Numbered from the stretch's first letter, positions 1-8,983 are shown. The stretch is 64,000 bases of DNA from Thalassotalea euphylliae (GCF_003390375.1 NZ_QUOT01000001.1:2046001-2110000); one strand, 5' to 3'. Notes: generated from the letters alone by a model not told the origin. Numbers and translations: made by a program.

Positions 1-1620
1 GTATTGGTGGTCAGAAATCACCAAGATCAGCTAGGTTTTCTGGCTGCCTTCTCAGGTAAAGAGCTAGGTAAAGAGTCAGGCAAGGAATTGGGTAAAGAAT
101 CAGGTACAGAAAGCTCACCATCAATCAACTTTGTGCCACCGGTATTTGATGCCGAACGCCAAGATGAATTCTTTGTGGATAAGCAGCGGGAAGTAAACGA
201 AATAAATGCTGAAATCGCGGCGCTGTCCACCACCAAAGTCGTTAAGATGTTGCAGCTAACCGCAGATTCCGAACAAGCCGCCGCTGATTGGCAAATTGGT
301 CAATTACAACAACAACACAGAGACAATCGTCAGCAACGTAAACAACAGCGCTTGCATATAGAAGCGCAACTAACGCAAGCCACATTATCGCCTGCGCAAG
401 GTAAACAAGAGAGTATTGAGCTTTCGCGCCAAAGTGTTGGTGATAAAAAAGCACTAGCTGCGCTAAAAGCTTATTGGCAGCAACGCATTGAATTCGCCAA
501 TTCTGCTTTACAAGTAAAGCTCGACAAAATCGCCGCGTTAAAGAAAGCTCGTCGCAAGCTGTCAAACATGCTGCAAAAGCGGTTATTTAAGCAATACAAG
601 ATGCTCAACAGCAAAGGCGAGTATGCGGATCTCATCAGCTTGTTTGCCGAAACTAAATCGCCAACACCACCGGCGGGCAGCGGGGATTGCGCCGCGCCAA
701 AATTGCTGCAATATGCCTTTGAACATCAGCTAACGCCCGTGTGTCTGGCTGAGTTTTGGTGGGGTCAACAACCTAGTTCAGAAATTCGTAAACACGGCCA
801 CTACTATCCCGCTTGCCAAGGTAAATGCCAACCTATTTTAACCTTTATGCTGCAAGGGCTAGCGCTAGATGATAATCCGCTACTGATCAACCCCGGTGCA
901 GAAAAGCCGCTACCTATTGTCTATCAAGATGAACATTTGGTGGTGGTCAACAAACCTGCGGGCTTGCTATCGGTGCCCGGTGTAACTATTGCCGATTCAG
1001 TGGCAACACGTATTCAAGCACAGTTTCCCAATGCTACTGGTGGTTTAGTCTTACATCGCTTGGACATGGCAACTTCTGGCTTACTGGTATTAGCGCTGAA
1101 CGAACGAGCTCACAAGCATCTGCAAAAACAGTTTATTAATAAGGTAGTGCAAAAACAGTACGTCGCATTGCTTGAAGGGAAACTAACAAACAAGGAAGTA
1201 GTTAATGGTAATTTAGCTAACAGTGAACTAAGCAAGCAACCGAGCAAGCAGCTAAGTAACCAACCAACCAAACAAGCAAGCGGCGAAATTCACTTACCGC
1301 TGATTTTGGATATTGACGACAGACCACGCCAGAAAGTCTGTTTTACTGATGGCAATCGAGCTGAAACGCTTTGGCAAGTGCTGGGTTTTGAAGAACATGG
1401 CACTAATACCCGCACGCGAGTAAAACTCACCCCTGTCACTGGCCGCACGCACCAACTACGGGTGCACTGCGCACACCCAGACGGATTAAATATCCCCATT
1501 GTTGGCGATAAGCTTTACGGCACTGGCGACAAGCGTTTACACCTGCACGCCCAACACCTTAGCTTTTTACACCCGATCTCGCAGCAGCGACTGCACTTTG
1601 AGGTAGCGCCTGAGTTCTAA
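1..1620 (+). CDS. RluA-family RNA pseudouridine synthase, 5' end cut by window
   Basis: This enzyme probably isomerises uridine to pseudouridine in rRNA or tRNA. The frame is open from base 1 (V-L-V-V-R-N), so the true start lies upstream and the TTG at base 4 is not the start. The N-terminal half has a charged coiled-coil region rich in Q, K and E (about residues 55-195), typical of the long RluA-like proteins of this order. The catalytic domain starts near residue 300 with DEHLVVVNKPAGLLSVPG. It carries HRLDMATSGLLVLAL, in which the Asp of RLD is the catalytic nucleophile, and ends with the conserved GRTHQLRVH and GDKLYG motifs. Two low-complexity inserts stand out: repeated GKELGKES units near the start and an N/S/K/Q-rich stretch near residues 395-425 inside the catalytic domain. 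The target base is unknown. Confidence 0.9.
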   Translation, partial: VLVVRNHQDQLGFLAAFSGKELGKESGKELGKESGTESSPSINFVPPVFDAERQDEFFVDKQREVNEINAEIAALSTTKVVKMLQLTADSEQAAADWQIGQLQQQHRDNRQQRKQQRLHIEAQLTQATLSPAQGKQESIELSRQSVGDKKALAALKAYWQQRIEFANSALQVKLDKIAALKKARRKLSNMLQKRLFKQYKMLNSKGEYADLISLFAETKSPTPPAGSGDCAAPKLLQYAFEHQLTPVCLAEFWWGQQPSSEIRKHGHYYPACQGKCQPILTFMLQGLALDDNPLLINPGAEKPLPIVYQDEHLVVVNKPAGLLSVPGVTIADSVATRIQAQFPNATGGLVLHRLDMATSGLLVLALNERAHKHLQKQFINKVVQKQYVALLEGKLTNKEVVNGNLANSELSKQPSKQLSNQPTKQASGEIHLPLILDIDDRPRQKVCFTDGNRAETLWQVLGFEEHGTNTRTRVKLTPVTGRTHQLRVHCAHPDGLNIPIVGDKLYGTGDKRLHLHAQHLSFLHPISQQRLHFEVAPEF

Positions 1621-1720
1621 TATCAAATTGAATGATTGGTATAAGGTACGCTGATCTTTTAGTAAGGCAAATTGGTATTAACAACTAATATTTTAGTTAT
1701 ACCACATTAAACTTATTAGC

Positions 1721-2263
1721 ATGAGCACTGTCGATATCACCGAGATCTACCCGATTTTGCAAGACAAACATATGTACGCACAATCGGGTTTATCGCTAGT
1801 GACCATTTATGATGACAACTGGTTTGTCCGTAACGACTACGATATTTTATCGCGCGGCCAACGGGACTACCTGCAAACCTTTTTCCACCAACAAGGCTTT
1901 ATACAAAAAACGGGAAAAATTATGGTCAATGGTGAAATTGAAGTTCACTTCCCCGATCCAAAACGAGTGTTAGCATTGTCTAGTTACTTTCCTGAAATGC
2001 TAACACCTGATGCTAATTACTTAATTGCCGTGACCCCAACCACCTTTGCCGAAGCCCTATTTCATCAGCAAATCGCTAACCAAACCGACTCACTCGACAG
2101 CATAAAGTCACTGATTGATAAATGCCCCTATAACATCGAGCTACTGCGTGATATTAGCTACCGCACCGCCATTGAAGACATTACCAAAGCCTCATTTGAC
2201 GAGCTCAAGCGCTATCAGCAGCAAGTGATTATTAAAAAATTTAAGCGGAAAAAGGCGCTCTAG
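1721..2263 (+). CDS. Conserved-looking hypothetical protein, 180 aa
   Basis: I do not recognise this family. The protein is soluble, with no signal peptide or membrane segment, and contains many aromatic residues. Its C-terminus is basic (KKFKRKKAL). It starts at an ATG 100 bases after the pseudouridine synthase gene and ends 17 bases before the convergent acyltransferase gene. Codon use looks like that of its neighbours, which supports a real gene. No function is proposed. Confidence 0.7.
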   Translation: MSTVDITEIYPILQDKHMYAQSGLSLVTIYDDNWFVRNDYDILSRGQRDYLQTFFHQQGFIQKTGKIMVNGEIEVHFPDPKRVLALSSYFPEMLTPDANYLIAVTPTTFAEALFHQQIANQTDSLDSIKSLIDKCPYNIELLRDISYRTAIEDITKASFDELKRYQQQVIIKKFKRKKAL

Positions 2264-2280
2264 ACTGTTTTAACAATTAG

Positions 2281-3579
2281 TTAAATCAGTCGCCAAATCA
2301 AAGGCAACAGCAAACATGCAGAACAGGTATAACCTACCTTTTGCGAAACCATTGAGTACTGGCCTTGCATCTTGAGTCCAAAACACGGCCTCAGGATATC
2401 GACGCGCTTAACCAACTCATAGCCAACAAAACAACCTGTAATCGTAACTAAGACTAATAACGAAGATTCGACGGCAATGCCCAAATTCAGTTGGGTAAGA
2501 TAAAACCCCGCCACTAAAATAATGGTTTGATGCAGTATGTAAAATGGATAAACAGCATCAACACCATAGGTCAGCCAACGGCTGTTTTGACAGCGTTTTG
2601 AGGTGAATACGGTTTGTGCAAAACCCAACATCATCAAAACGCCTAGTAATCGACAGCTACCATAAAGCAGATTTCCCACCAACTGAACCCAAGTAGGAAT
2701 GATGGATTCAGCTCTGGCATCTAGCCAAACGTATTGATAGAAAATAACCAATGCCAACCAACATAACCCGTATGCAACGCAAAAGTGTTTAACGTGATCA
2801 GCAATTTTCTGCCATGCTTGTGGCTGCCAGCCTAGCATATAGCCATACAATAAAAACAATAGCCCTATCGGATATCGACTTGGTGCCTCTGCCCATAAGA
2901 ATTCAATCGCAATAACAGGCATTGCTAATATGCCAACAGCTATAGCACCATTGCCTAAAACGAGTCGCCGACGCATTGATTCAAGCCAGCTGCTGTTAAG
3001 TATGGGGAGCATGCAAACCAATGCTAATGAGTAATACCAAAGAGAGCGTAAATACCACAAGTGATTCACATCAATATGAGGCCAAATACCGTGTGGATAA
3101 TTGCTAAAAGTCCCCTCTTTACCTGTAACAGCATCGCTAAAGAATGCCTGCAAAAATTGCCAATAGTTGAGTGCAATCTCACCTTTTGCGGTCATTTCAA
3201 TATAAAGTTGGGGCGGAACAATAACCAATACACCAAATAAAAGTGGCAGGAGTAAATGATAAGTGCGCAGCATGACAAATCGCACTGGCGAGACCTTAGC
3301 AAGCACAAAGCGGATAGCAACGCCCGAGATTAGCCAAATCGCCGGCATTCGCCAAGGTTCAACCAAAAGTAACAGCTTATCTAACCATACAACCGAGTAC
3401 TGGCTTTTGGCATGCCAGCCCCACGCGTCAACATAGAACATGCCGATATGATGGCTAATCAATAGGCCAAACAACATGATGCGCAGCCAATCAAGATCAG
3501 TTCTGCGTGGTGGACAAGTTCTGCTATCAGGGGGCGTAAAAACCAAGTGTTGTGAAATTCGATAAATCAAGCGCTGCAT
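2281..3579 (-). CDS. Acyltransferase-3 family integral membrane protein
   Basis: This is a membrane acyltransferase of about 432 residues with roughly ten hydrophobic segments. The N-terminal sequence RTDLDWLRIMLFGLLISHH is the family's entry motif, with the conserved His pair in the first membrane helix. Later motifs are W-R-M-P-A-I-W-L-I-S-G, HLWYLRSLWYY and YPFYILHQTI, which recall OpgC/MdoC-like and other acyltransferase-3 enzymes that modify sugars in glucans or surface polysaccharides. The acceptor cannot be told from sequence. It is divergent from the LytTR regulator 168 bases away, which may control it (inference). Confidence 0.85.
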   Translation of the reverse strand: MQRLIYRISQHLVFTPPDSRTCPPRRTDLDWLRIMLFGLLISHHIGMFYVDAWGWHAKSQYSVVWLDKLLLLVEPWRMPAIWLISGVAIRFVLAKVSPVRFVMLRTYHLLLPLLFGVLVIVPPQLYIEMTAKGEIALNYWQFLQAFFSDAVTGKEGTFSNYPHGIWPHIDVNHLWYLRSLWYYSLALVCMLPILNSSWLESMRRRLVLGNGAIAVGILAMPVIAIEFLWAEAPSRYPIGLLFLLYGYMLGWQPQAWQKIADHVKHFCVAYGLCWLALVIFYQYVWLDARAESIIPTWVQLVGNLLYGSCRLLGVLMMLGFAQTVFTSKRCQNSRWLTYGVDAVYPFYILHQTIILVAGFYLTQLNLGIAVESSLLVLVTITGCFVGYELVKRVDILRPCFGLKMQGQYSMVSQKVGYTCSACLLLPLIWRLI

Positions 3580-3747
3580 CTCGCCACTTACATAAAAATT
3601 ATTTATTGATATGATGAGTCATTGCGTATCAAAAAATATTAGAAAAGTGCTTAATAAACAAAGGATAGGGCTAAGCGGTGGCTGACAGGGATAAAATTAT
3701 AGTAGTAATCGGCTTACTAGAAATGGCTCAAACCAAGAGTAATTATT

Positions 3748-4611
3748 GTGAATAAACTAGCGCATTTTCAACGTTACCAATTGCGCTATGAAGTTGTCGC
3801 ACTTGTTAGTTATTTTCTAATTAATGCGAGCTTACTCGCGAGCAGTGTGATCATGGAAGCGAGCCGTAACAACCAAGCGCTCCCTTTTGATTGGTGGGAA
3901 CCATTTTCGTGGGAGTACACCAGTGCAATATCCACGCTTTTACTGTTCCCAATGATCGCCAAATTTATTGATAGATTCCCTATCCAGTGGCGTAAATTTC
4001 ACCTGACCATTACCATTTACTGGCTTGGCTCGATATTGTTTTCGCTCGCTCATGTCGGCCTAATGGTTGGCTTTCGCAAGTTAATTTACCTGAGCCAAGA
4101 GCGCTACTACGATTTTGGTAATGTTTGGTATGAATTAGTGTACGAATACCGAAAGGACTTATGGGCATTCTTGTTTTTCGTGGTCGCTATTCATGTCTAT
4201 CGTTTTGTGCTCGCACGTTTACAAGGTGAGGCGAACCCAATTCAAGAAGGCGAAGACAACCAAGTAGATAATGAACAACAAAGAAAGGAGATCGACAGGC
4301 TACTCGTGAAAAAGCTAGGCAAAGAATTTATTATCAAAGTGAGCGATGTTGAATGGTTAGAGTCTTCTGGAAATTATGTGAACCTGTATATTGGCGAGCG
4401 AATTTATCCATTGCGCATAACGCTCACCAAGTTAATAGAGCAGCTGGCAGATAAGGGTTTTAGTCGTATCCACCGCTCTTATGCAGTAAGGCTTGATGCT
4501 ATTGAATCCATCACCCCTATCAGTAGTGGTGATAGTGAAATTCGACTAAAAACAGGTAAACAACTAACTCTTTCTAGGCGCTACAAAGAAGCGTTTAAAC
4601 TGCAATTATAA
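3748..4611 (+). CDS. Membrane-anchored LytTR DNA-binding regulator
   Basis: The protein of 287 residues has four likely membrane segments in the first 155 residues, then an acidic linker, then a LytTR DNA-binding domain (about residues 185-287). LytTR features visible are VSDVEWLESSGNYVNLYI, the F-S-R-I-H-R-S-Y-A-V core and a C-terminal L-S-R-R-Y-K. There is no receiver domain, so it is not a classical response regulator; it probably senses through its membrane part. Translation starts at GTG. It sits divergent from the acyltransferase gene and may regulate it, which is inference. Confidence 0.87.
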   Translation: MNKLAHFQRYQLRYEVVALVSYFLINASLLASSVIMEASRNNQALPFDWWEPFSWEYTSAISTLLLFPMIAKFIDRFPIQWRKFHLTITIYWLGSILFSLAHVGLMVGFRKLIYLSQERYYDFGNVWYELVYEYRKDLWAFLFFVVAIHVYRFVLARLQGEANPIQEGEDNQVDNEQQRKEIDRLLVKKLGKEFIIKVSDVEWLESSGNYVNLYIGERIYPLRITLTKLIEQLADKGFSRIHRSYAVRLDAIESITPISSGDSEIRLKTGKQLTLSRRYKEAFKLQL

Positions 4612-4832
4612 CTAAAGCTCATAACGACTTATTCGTAAGAGTATAATCCAAAGGGCGACTCTATTAAAAAATATAGTAGCAAGGTTAAGTTAGATGCTTT
4701 TAAGGCGAACACCAGTTAGCTATTAACTACCTTACATTTTCTAAGCTCTCTTTAGATGGAGTAAAATTTATCTACTCTTGGTGACAGCTATGAATTAAAG
4801 TATTAATTAGCATATTAGGAATGGTTTCATAG

Positions 4833-6563
4833 ATGAAAATTTCAGACATAGATGGGGTATTATCAGACTTCATTGTAACCAAAATAAGGGAAGTAACCCC
4901 CATATGGGAAAATGACTCACTACTCGCAAAATATTTTAGCAACTCTGGTTTTTATTTAGACAAGTTTGATTTGTGCTATTTAACTAGCTACGCAATAAAA
5001 GAAACAAATCATTTCAAAAATATAGCGTTTAATGAGAGCGATACTGAAGTTTTTAAATCAGAAAAATATGGTGGTGTTGGAGTAGGAAAAAATCTTGGGG
5101 GTGCAAGATGTGGAAACATTGGTCAATTCCAAATCAAAGGTATAGGTCGAAACAATCTGGCAGATAAAGACGCACCTTCTCACCACTCGAATGGCACTTT
5201 AAGCTTACTAGATGCTACTATCGAGACTATATATACTAATACTCTAAATGCTCTACTGCCAAACGGTGTTGTTGGTGTACTAGGCCTAGTAGCTACTGGA
5301 GAGCGTAACGCATACTGTGAGTTTTCAGGTACTAAACCTGAGTTCTTAACTTGGGGCGCATTACTTACAAGAGAGCAGTCCGTTAGGCCTGCACATTTTA
5401 TTAGAAATAGCGCTATTACGAAAGAAAACTTAGACATACTGCAAGTTGATAAGCATAGAACAAACGAAGCAAATAGGTCACTTTTATCTTACTTCAAAGA
5501 CTTAGATCATATAAGAGCTTTTTTGCTGAATAGTTTTTCCAAACAAATCCAACAATTTGCATTTGCTAGAGTCGCAGGTATAGCTCATGGAGCAATATCT
5601 GCTTCAAATCTTACTTTAGACGGGCGTTGGATTGATTTAAACACGGCAGACTTTGTAAATTCGAATCAAAATAATAGTATAAGTGAAAATGCTATTCCAT
5701 TTTATTCAGAGCCTCACTCAATTGTAGACATATACATTGAATTGACTCATACCCTGAATAAAATTAACAAAATAAATTTAAACACTAACGAATTCATTAG
5801 TGCTTACCAATATGAATTTAATCTATATTTTGATTCATATTCATTATGGATTTTAGGTCTGCCAATTCAGCCAAATATAGAAGAAAAAAACAACACAATT
5901 ATTGGTCGCTATTTTGCCAAGCACCTGTATAGAAACACACGAATAATACATTCGAACACTAAACTTAGTGCCCTCAATAATCTTAAAACTGAAATAATCC
6001 ACTGTTTAATAAAAGAAATAACCTCAAAAACCAAATCAAAAAACGATGAATTGAGAGCATTTGTAAACGCATACAAGAGTGTTTTGAGTTCTAAAAGCGA
6101 AAAATTTAAAGCTAGATTCTCTATTGAAAAGAGAGCATATTTAATTCTGACATTATTACTTGCTTTAAAAAGAACGTGCTTTCAGTTTTTCTTTGCAAGA
6201 GCCAGGTTAACAAAAATTATTTTGAAAAATACTCAAACGTGTAATATTAGTGCTATCCCAGAACTTATTGAGACGGTCAAAGAAGTATCAAATTGGGCTT
6301 TTTATAATTCAAATACAAAAAGTATTTTGTTCTCAAGTAAAGAGATTCAAATAAATTTCGATGCGATTGCGCAGGAATTTTCAATATCAAATAAATACGA
6401 TCATTCAACTCAGAGTTTTTCCTGCATAATAGAACTAATAGACTACATCAATTCCATATCTGATAATTCCCTGTACATCGCGGAATATGATTTCAAGCCT
6501 GATTTATTAATAATACTGACTACAATCTGCCAATTAAAGACTACTCTTGATTATGAACTATAA
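4833..6563 (+). CDS. Divergent SelO-like (pseudokinase-fold) protein of accessory island
   Basis: The protein has 576 residues. Motifs in order match SelO (YdiU), the pseudokinase-fold enzyme that AMPylates proteins. They are GVGVGKNLGGARCGNIGQ (81-98), QIKG with the presumed ATP-contacting Lys102, an E-rich helix near 131, L-V-A-T-G-E (152-157), VRPAHFIR (184-191) and ARVAGIAHGAISASNLTLDG (245-264) followed by WIDL. N259 and D268 align with the Mg-binding Asn and Asp. The residue just before N259 is Ser, where SelO proteins normally have Asp. The C-terminal 300 residues are AT-rich in codon use and not recognised. The next gene overlaps its end. From memory, microcin-modification proteins of the MchC/MceJ type are similarly paired with an MceI/HlyC-like acyltransferase, so a peptide or protein modification role is possible. 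Base composition (very AT-rich) suggests horizontal transfer. Confidence 0.7.
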   Translation: MKISDIDGVLSDFIVTKIREVTPIWENDSLLAKYFSNSGFYLDKFDLCYLTSYAIKETNHFKNIAFNESDTEVFKSEKYGGVGVGKNLGGARCGNIGQFQIKGIGRNNLADKDAPSHHSNGTLSLLDATIETIYTNTLNALLPNGVVGVLGLVATGERNAYCEFSGTKPEFLTWGALLTREQSVRPAHFIRNSAITKENLDILQVDKHRTNEANRSLLSYFKDLDHIRAFLLNSFSKQIQQFAFARVAGIAHGAISASNLTLDGRWIDLNTADFVNSNQNNSISENAIPFYSEPHSIVDIYIELTHTLNKINKINLNTNEFISAYQYEFNLYFDSYSLWILGLPIQPNIEEKNNTIIGRYFAKHLYRNTRIIHSNTKLSALNNLKTEIIHCLIKEITSKTKSKNDELRAFVNAYKSVLSSKSEKFKARFSIEKRAYLILTLLLALKRTCFQFFFARARLTKIILKNTQTCNISAIPELIETVKEVSNWAFYNSNTKSILFSSKEIQINFDAIAQEFSISNKYDHSTQSFSCIIELIDYINSISDNSLYIAEYDFKPDLLIILTTICQLKTTLDYEL

Positions 6564-6939
6564 AGATTTTTCAATTTTATGTACTTTATGCATCCAAAGA
6601 AATGGCAACATTGATAGAAAGAAATTACAAATATTGCAGTCTGCAACAAGGTTCAACACTTATCGAATAATCTACACACCTGCCAATAATTTACCCGTTG
6701 GATTCATTGTTTGGGGAGAGATAACAGCAGAAAGTAAAAATTTACTAGAAAAGTTTAACGTAAAGCCTAAATACCATTATGAACTTTATGAAGGTGAAAT
6801 TGCTTATATTTTAGATGTAATGTTTAAGCCGGGATGGCATCACCTTCTGAAAGCAGAATTAAGATCTCTGCGCTCAGAGTTTGTGGAGTTCGTCTATATA
6901 AAAAAGAATAAATTGAAATCAGTTAAAAACAAGCAATAA
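6553..6939 (+). CDS. HlyC/MceI-like toxin-activating acyltransferase-type protein
   Basis: This small protein of about 128 residues begins at an ATG that overlaps the end of the SelO-like gene by 11 bases, so the two are probably translationally coupled; a TTG two codons earlier is an alternative start. The central P-V-G-F-I-V-W-G-E-I-T and the later YILDVMFKPGW align by eye with the PVAYCSWANLS and IDWIAPFG motifs of HlyC, which transfers fatty acyl groups to lysines of RTX toxins; MceI/MchD of microcin pathways belong to the same family. The Asp of YILD fits the catalytic Asp. No His occurs in the N-terminal half, so the catalytic His of HlyC is missing or replaced (QRN in place of HRN). 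Family assignment is moderate and the substrate unknown. Confidence 0.6.
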   Translation: MNYKDFSILCTLCIQRNGNIDRKKLQILQSATRFNTYRIIYTPANNLPVGFIVWGEITAESKNLLEKFNVKPKYHYELYEGEIAYILDVMFKPGWHHLLKAELRSLRSEFVEFVYIKKNKLKSVKNKQ

Positions 6940-7314
6940 CTTAAGACGGAAAGCATTCAATAAAGTTTTAGCTGAACAGTGGTCGCTCTTTTTTTACGTA
7001 ATCCGATCCTGTTCATCAAAGAGCTCTCATGATACTTAAATTTAATTTATGTGAAAAGTAACGACTTTACTCATTGTATTGCCTAAGTATAATCAAAGTC
7101 GATTGCCATTTAAATCCTCAAAAAGATGGACCAGAACCCAGTCCAGTTTTTAGCTCCTGAAAATACCATTTGAACAATGCTCACTTAAATGTGGAATATA
7201 TTTCATCTGGTTGTAAATTAAACAATAATTAAAAATTTACTTTACAACTAAAAACCTAAATGGAAATATAGAAAACGGAATGGAAATATAAAATTTTGAT
7301 AAAAGGATAGATCT
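6940..7314. other. AT-rich intergenic region in the accessory island
   Basis: This 375-base gap contains no convincing gene. I looked for a small toxin or microcin precursor on the + strand and found only ORFs of 10 and 15 codons without ribosome binding sites (ATGs near 7029 and 7126). The right end holds the direct repeats described separately and presumably the promoter of the secreted-protein gene. Confidence 0.6.
7261..7290 (+). promoter_or_regulatory. Direct repeat upstream of secreted-protein gene
   Basis: The 10-base word TGGAAATATA occurs at 7261-7270 and again at 7281-7290, exactly 20 bases apart (two helix turns), and ends 24 bases before the next start codon. This spacing fits a tandem operator on one face of the DNA. 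The binding protein is unknown. Confidence 0.45.
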
Positions 7315-8142
7315 ATGAAAAAAATACCTTTAGCTATAACACTAGCACTCAGCACAAATGCGTTTGCATATACCCATCCGCTGCAAGACACAGATTTACA
7401 ACCTAAAGAGAGCAGTTATAAATGTACATCACTTTCACAGCTTGATGAGAAAAGCTTGATAGAAGACAACAACTATCTTGCGGACTTTTTGCTATCACCG
7501 GATTATTGCATCAACAACTCTAAATATAGCTCATACATCACTCCGGACATGATGATATCAAAATCAGATATTTCTGATATCTATAGCAATTACTATAAAC
7601 TCTATGAATCACTAGAATCGTTAGAAGAAAAGATTCATTTCGTTCATTTCTTTTTACAAGAAGCCTCAAAAAGGTACTTTCTAGCATCTGGCTATCAAAA
7701 CCGTGAAGATGAACTTCGACTAATTTTTTACTCTCCTAAAACAAATGGAGGCTCAAGAGGTTATTCTTTTTACCCCTTTGGTCGTGATAACTTCACACCT
7801 GAATTTGCCCAGCAATATAAAAAGACAACTCAAAAAATTACAAATACTCCCGATAATATTCAGGCTTTAGTTAACCAGCTACTAGGTTTAGATCACAAAA
7901 AAAAACTTAAATCTATAAGTGACCTACAACCATTTAATAATAACTCTTCAGATTCAGATAGAGATTCTGATTATATGGACTGGGCGGAAGAGCAGGCCAG
8001 TAATTGGTGCGATACTTGCCGAGATGATGGTTGGGGGAGTGATAGAGACACTAGAGAAGCATACTTAGTAATTAAAGATGACTATGGTAATAGGTGGGAG
8101 GCTTACCATTACAGTCCATGGGATGATGACTGGTGGAGATAA
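7315..8142 (+). CDS. Unknown secreted Asp/Ser/Trp-rich protein, 275 aa
   Basis: A signal peptide is clear: Met-Lys-Lys, a short hydrophobic core and a likely cleavage after AFA at residue 18. The mature protein has four Cys, possibly two disulfides, including a WCDTC pair. It has a Ser/Asp-rich linker (about residues 210-222) and an unusual aromatic C-terminus ending YSPWDDDWWR. The ribosome site AAGGATAG sits before the ATG. I do not recognise the family. It follows the SelO-like and HlyC-like genes by 375 bases with its own likely promoter, so it may be the partner or substrate of that pair, or unrelated cargo of the same AT-rich island. The position is suggestive, not proof. Confidence 0.75.
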   Translation: MKKIPLAITLALSTNAFAYTHPLQDTDLQPKESSYKCTSLSQLDEKSLIEDNNYLADFLLSPDYCINNSKYSSYITPDMMISKSDISDIYSNYYKLYESLESLEEKIHFVHFFLQEASKRYFLASGYQNREDELRLIFYSPKTNGGSRGYSFYPFGRDNFTPEFAQQYKKTTQKITNTPDNIQALVNQLLGLDHKKKLKSISDLQPFNNNSSDSDRDSDYMDWAEEQASNWCDTCRDDGWGSDRDTREAYLVIKDDYGNRWEAYHYSPWDDDWWR

Positions 8143-8150
8143 GGCGTATC

Positions 8151-8215
8151 GTTCGCTTTAGAGACTAATAAATCCGAGCAATATTAGCTCGGATTTATTA
8201 GTCTCTAAAGCGAAC
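8151..8215. repeat. Perfect 29-bp inverted repeat with 7-base loop
   Basis: The arms are 8151-8179 and 8187-8215, starting GTTCGCTTTAGAGAC and ending GTCTCTAAAGCGAAC, with loop AATATTA. The match is perfect over 29 bp, longer than a normal intrinsic terminator, and no T tract follows on either strand. It lies just behind the secreted-protein gene in a convergent gap. It may be a terminator-like structure, a foldback element or a recombination site. Confidence 0.8.
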
Positions 8216-8230
8216 CTTTGATTCAAAGTT

Positions 8231-8257
8231 AGCGATCAATATGTACTATTGATCGCT
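8231..8257. repeat. Second perfect inverted repeat, 10-bp stem
   Basis: AGCGATCAAT (8231-8240) and ATTGATCGCT (8248-8257) form a perfect stem with a 7-base loop, 15 bases beyond the 29-bp repeat. Between the two is a small near-palindrome CTTTGATTCAAAG (8216-8228). Three inverted repeats in a row make the whole 8151-8257 stretch highly structured. Function unknown. Confidence 0.65.
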
Positions 8258-8398
8258 ACTAAGCCACTACAAGGAAATCCTACGAATACGAAATGAAAAA
8301 TAGCCGTATCGCTATACCTAAAATATTTTGATTCGGAATCGTTTCATAATCATTTACCATTTGCAGATTTTTTGATGATCAGCAAACGATAGAGATAA

Positions 8399-8899
8399 CT
8401 AATAAGCACCTGCCGAGTAAGTTAACTCATAGCTATGGCTGTAAACTTCTAAGATATTGCCAAATGGATCTTCCATATAGATCATGCGATAAGGCTTTTC
8501 ACCTGGATAGTAGTAGCGTGGTTCAGCCATGCGCTTTTTACCACCGGCAGCGACAATTTTTTCAACTAATTCTTCTAAATTAGGGTCTTGAACACAGAAG
8601 TGGAAAACACCGGTTTTCCAGTACTCAAAGTTATTGTCAGGTGTTTCATGATTAACGAACTCGAATAATTCAACGCCAATACGATCGCCGGTTGCCATAT
8701 GGGCAATGCGGAACTTCTGCCAGTTGGCACCGAACACATCAGTACACATTTCACCAATTGGACTTTCGTCTTCAACGATTTCCGTTGGCTCCATAATTAA
8801 GTACCAACCGAGTACTTCAGTGTAAAATTTAACAGCAGCTTCAACATCTGGCACTGAAATACCAATATGCGAAAACGTTCTTGGGTAGGCATTTGCCAT
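8399..8899 (-). CDS. VOC-superfamily (glyoxalase/dioxygenase fold) protein
   Basis: The protein has 166 residues and shows the vicinal-oxygen-chelate pattern: F-S-H-I-G-I-S-V-P-D-V near the start, FHFCVQD in the middle and MEDPFGNILEVYSHS at the end. The first His, the middle His and the Glu of ILEV are the usual metal ligands. Enzymes of this fold open rings, remove thiols or rearrange small molecules; the substrate here cannot be read. It is divergent from a LysR gene 117 bases away with a good operator between them, so that regulator probably controls it. Confidence 0.88.
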   Translation of the reverse strand: MANAYPRTFSHIGISVPDVEAAVKFYTEVLGWYLIMEPTEIVEDESPIGEMCTDVFGANWQKFRIAHMATGDRIGVELFEFVNHETPDNNFEYWKTGVFHFCVQDPNLEELVEKIVAAGGKKRMAEPRYYYPGEKPYRMIYMEDPFGNILEVYSHSYELTYSAGAY

Positions 8900-8983
8900 G
8901 ATCTTGTCCTCTATTAAAGTGATTCGTTGCTAGCAATTAGCTGGTAGGAAAAAGTATAGAGGCTATAATCACAGACAAAAAAT

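Noticed and set aside
6940..7314. Hidden microcin-type precursor gene between the HlyC-like and secreted-protein genes
   Set aside because: Only 10- and 15-codon frames without ribosome sites were found on the + strand.
8151..8215. Integron attC site
   Set aside because: The perfect 29-bp arms lack the RYYYAAC/GTTRRRY core boxes and the bulged bases of attC, and no integrase is nearby.
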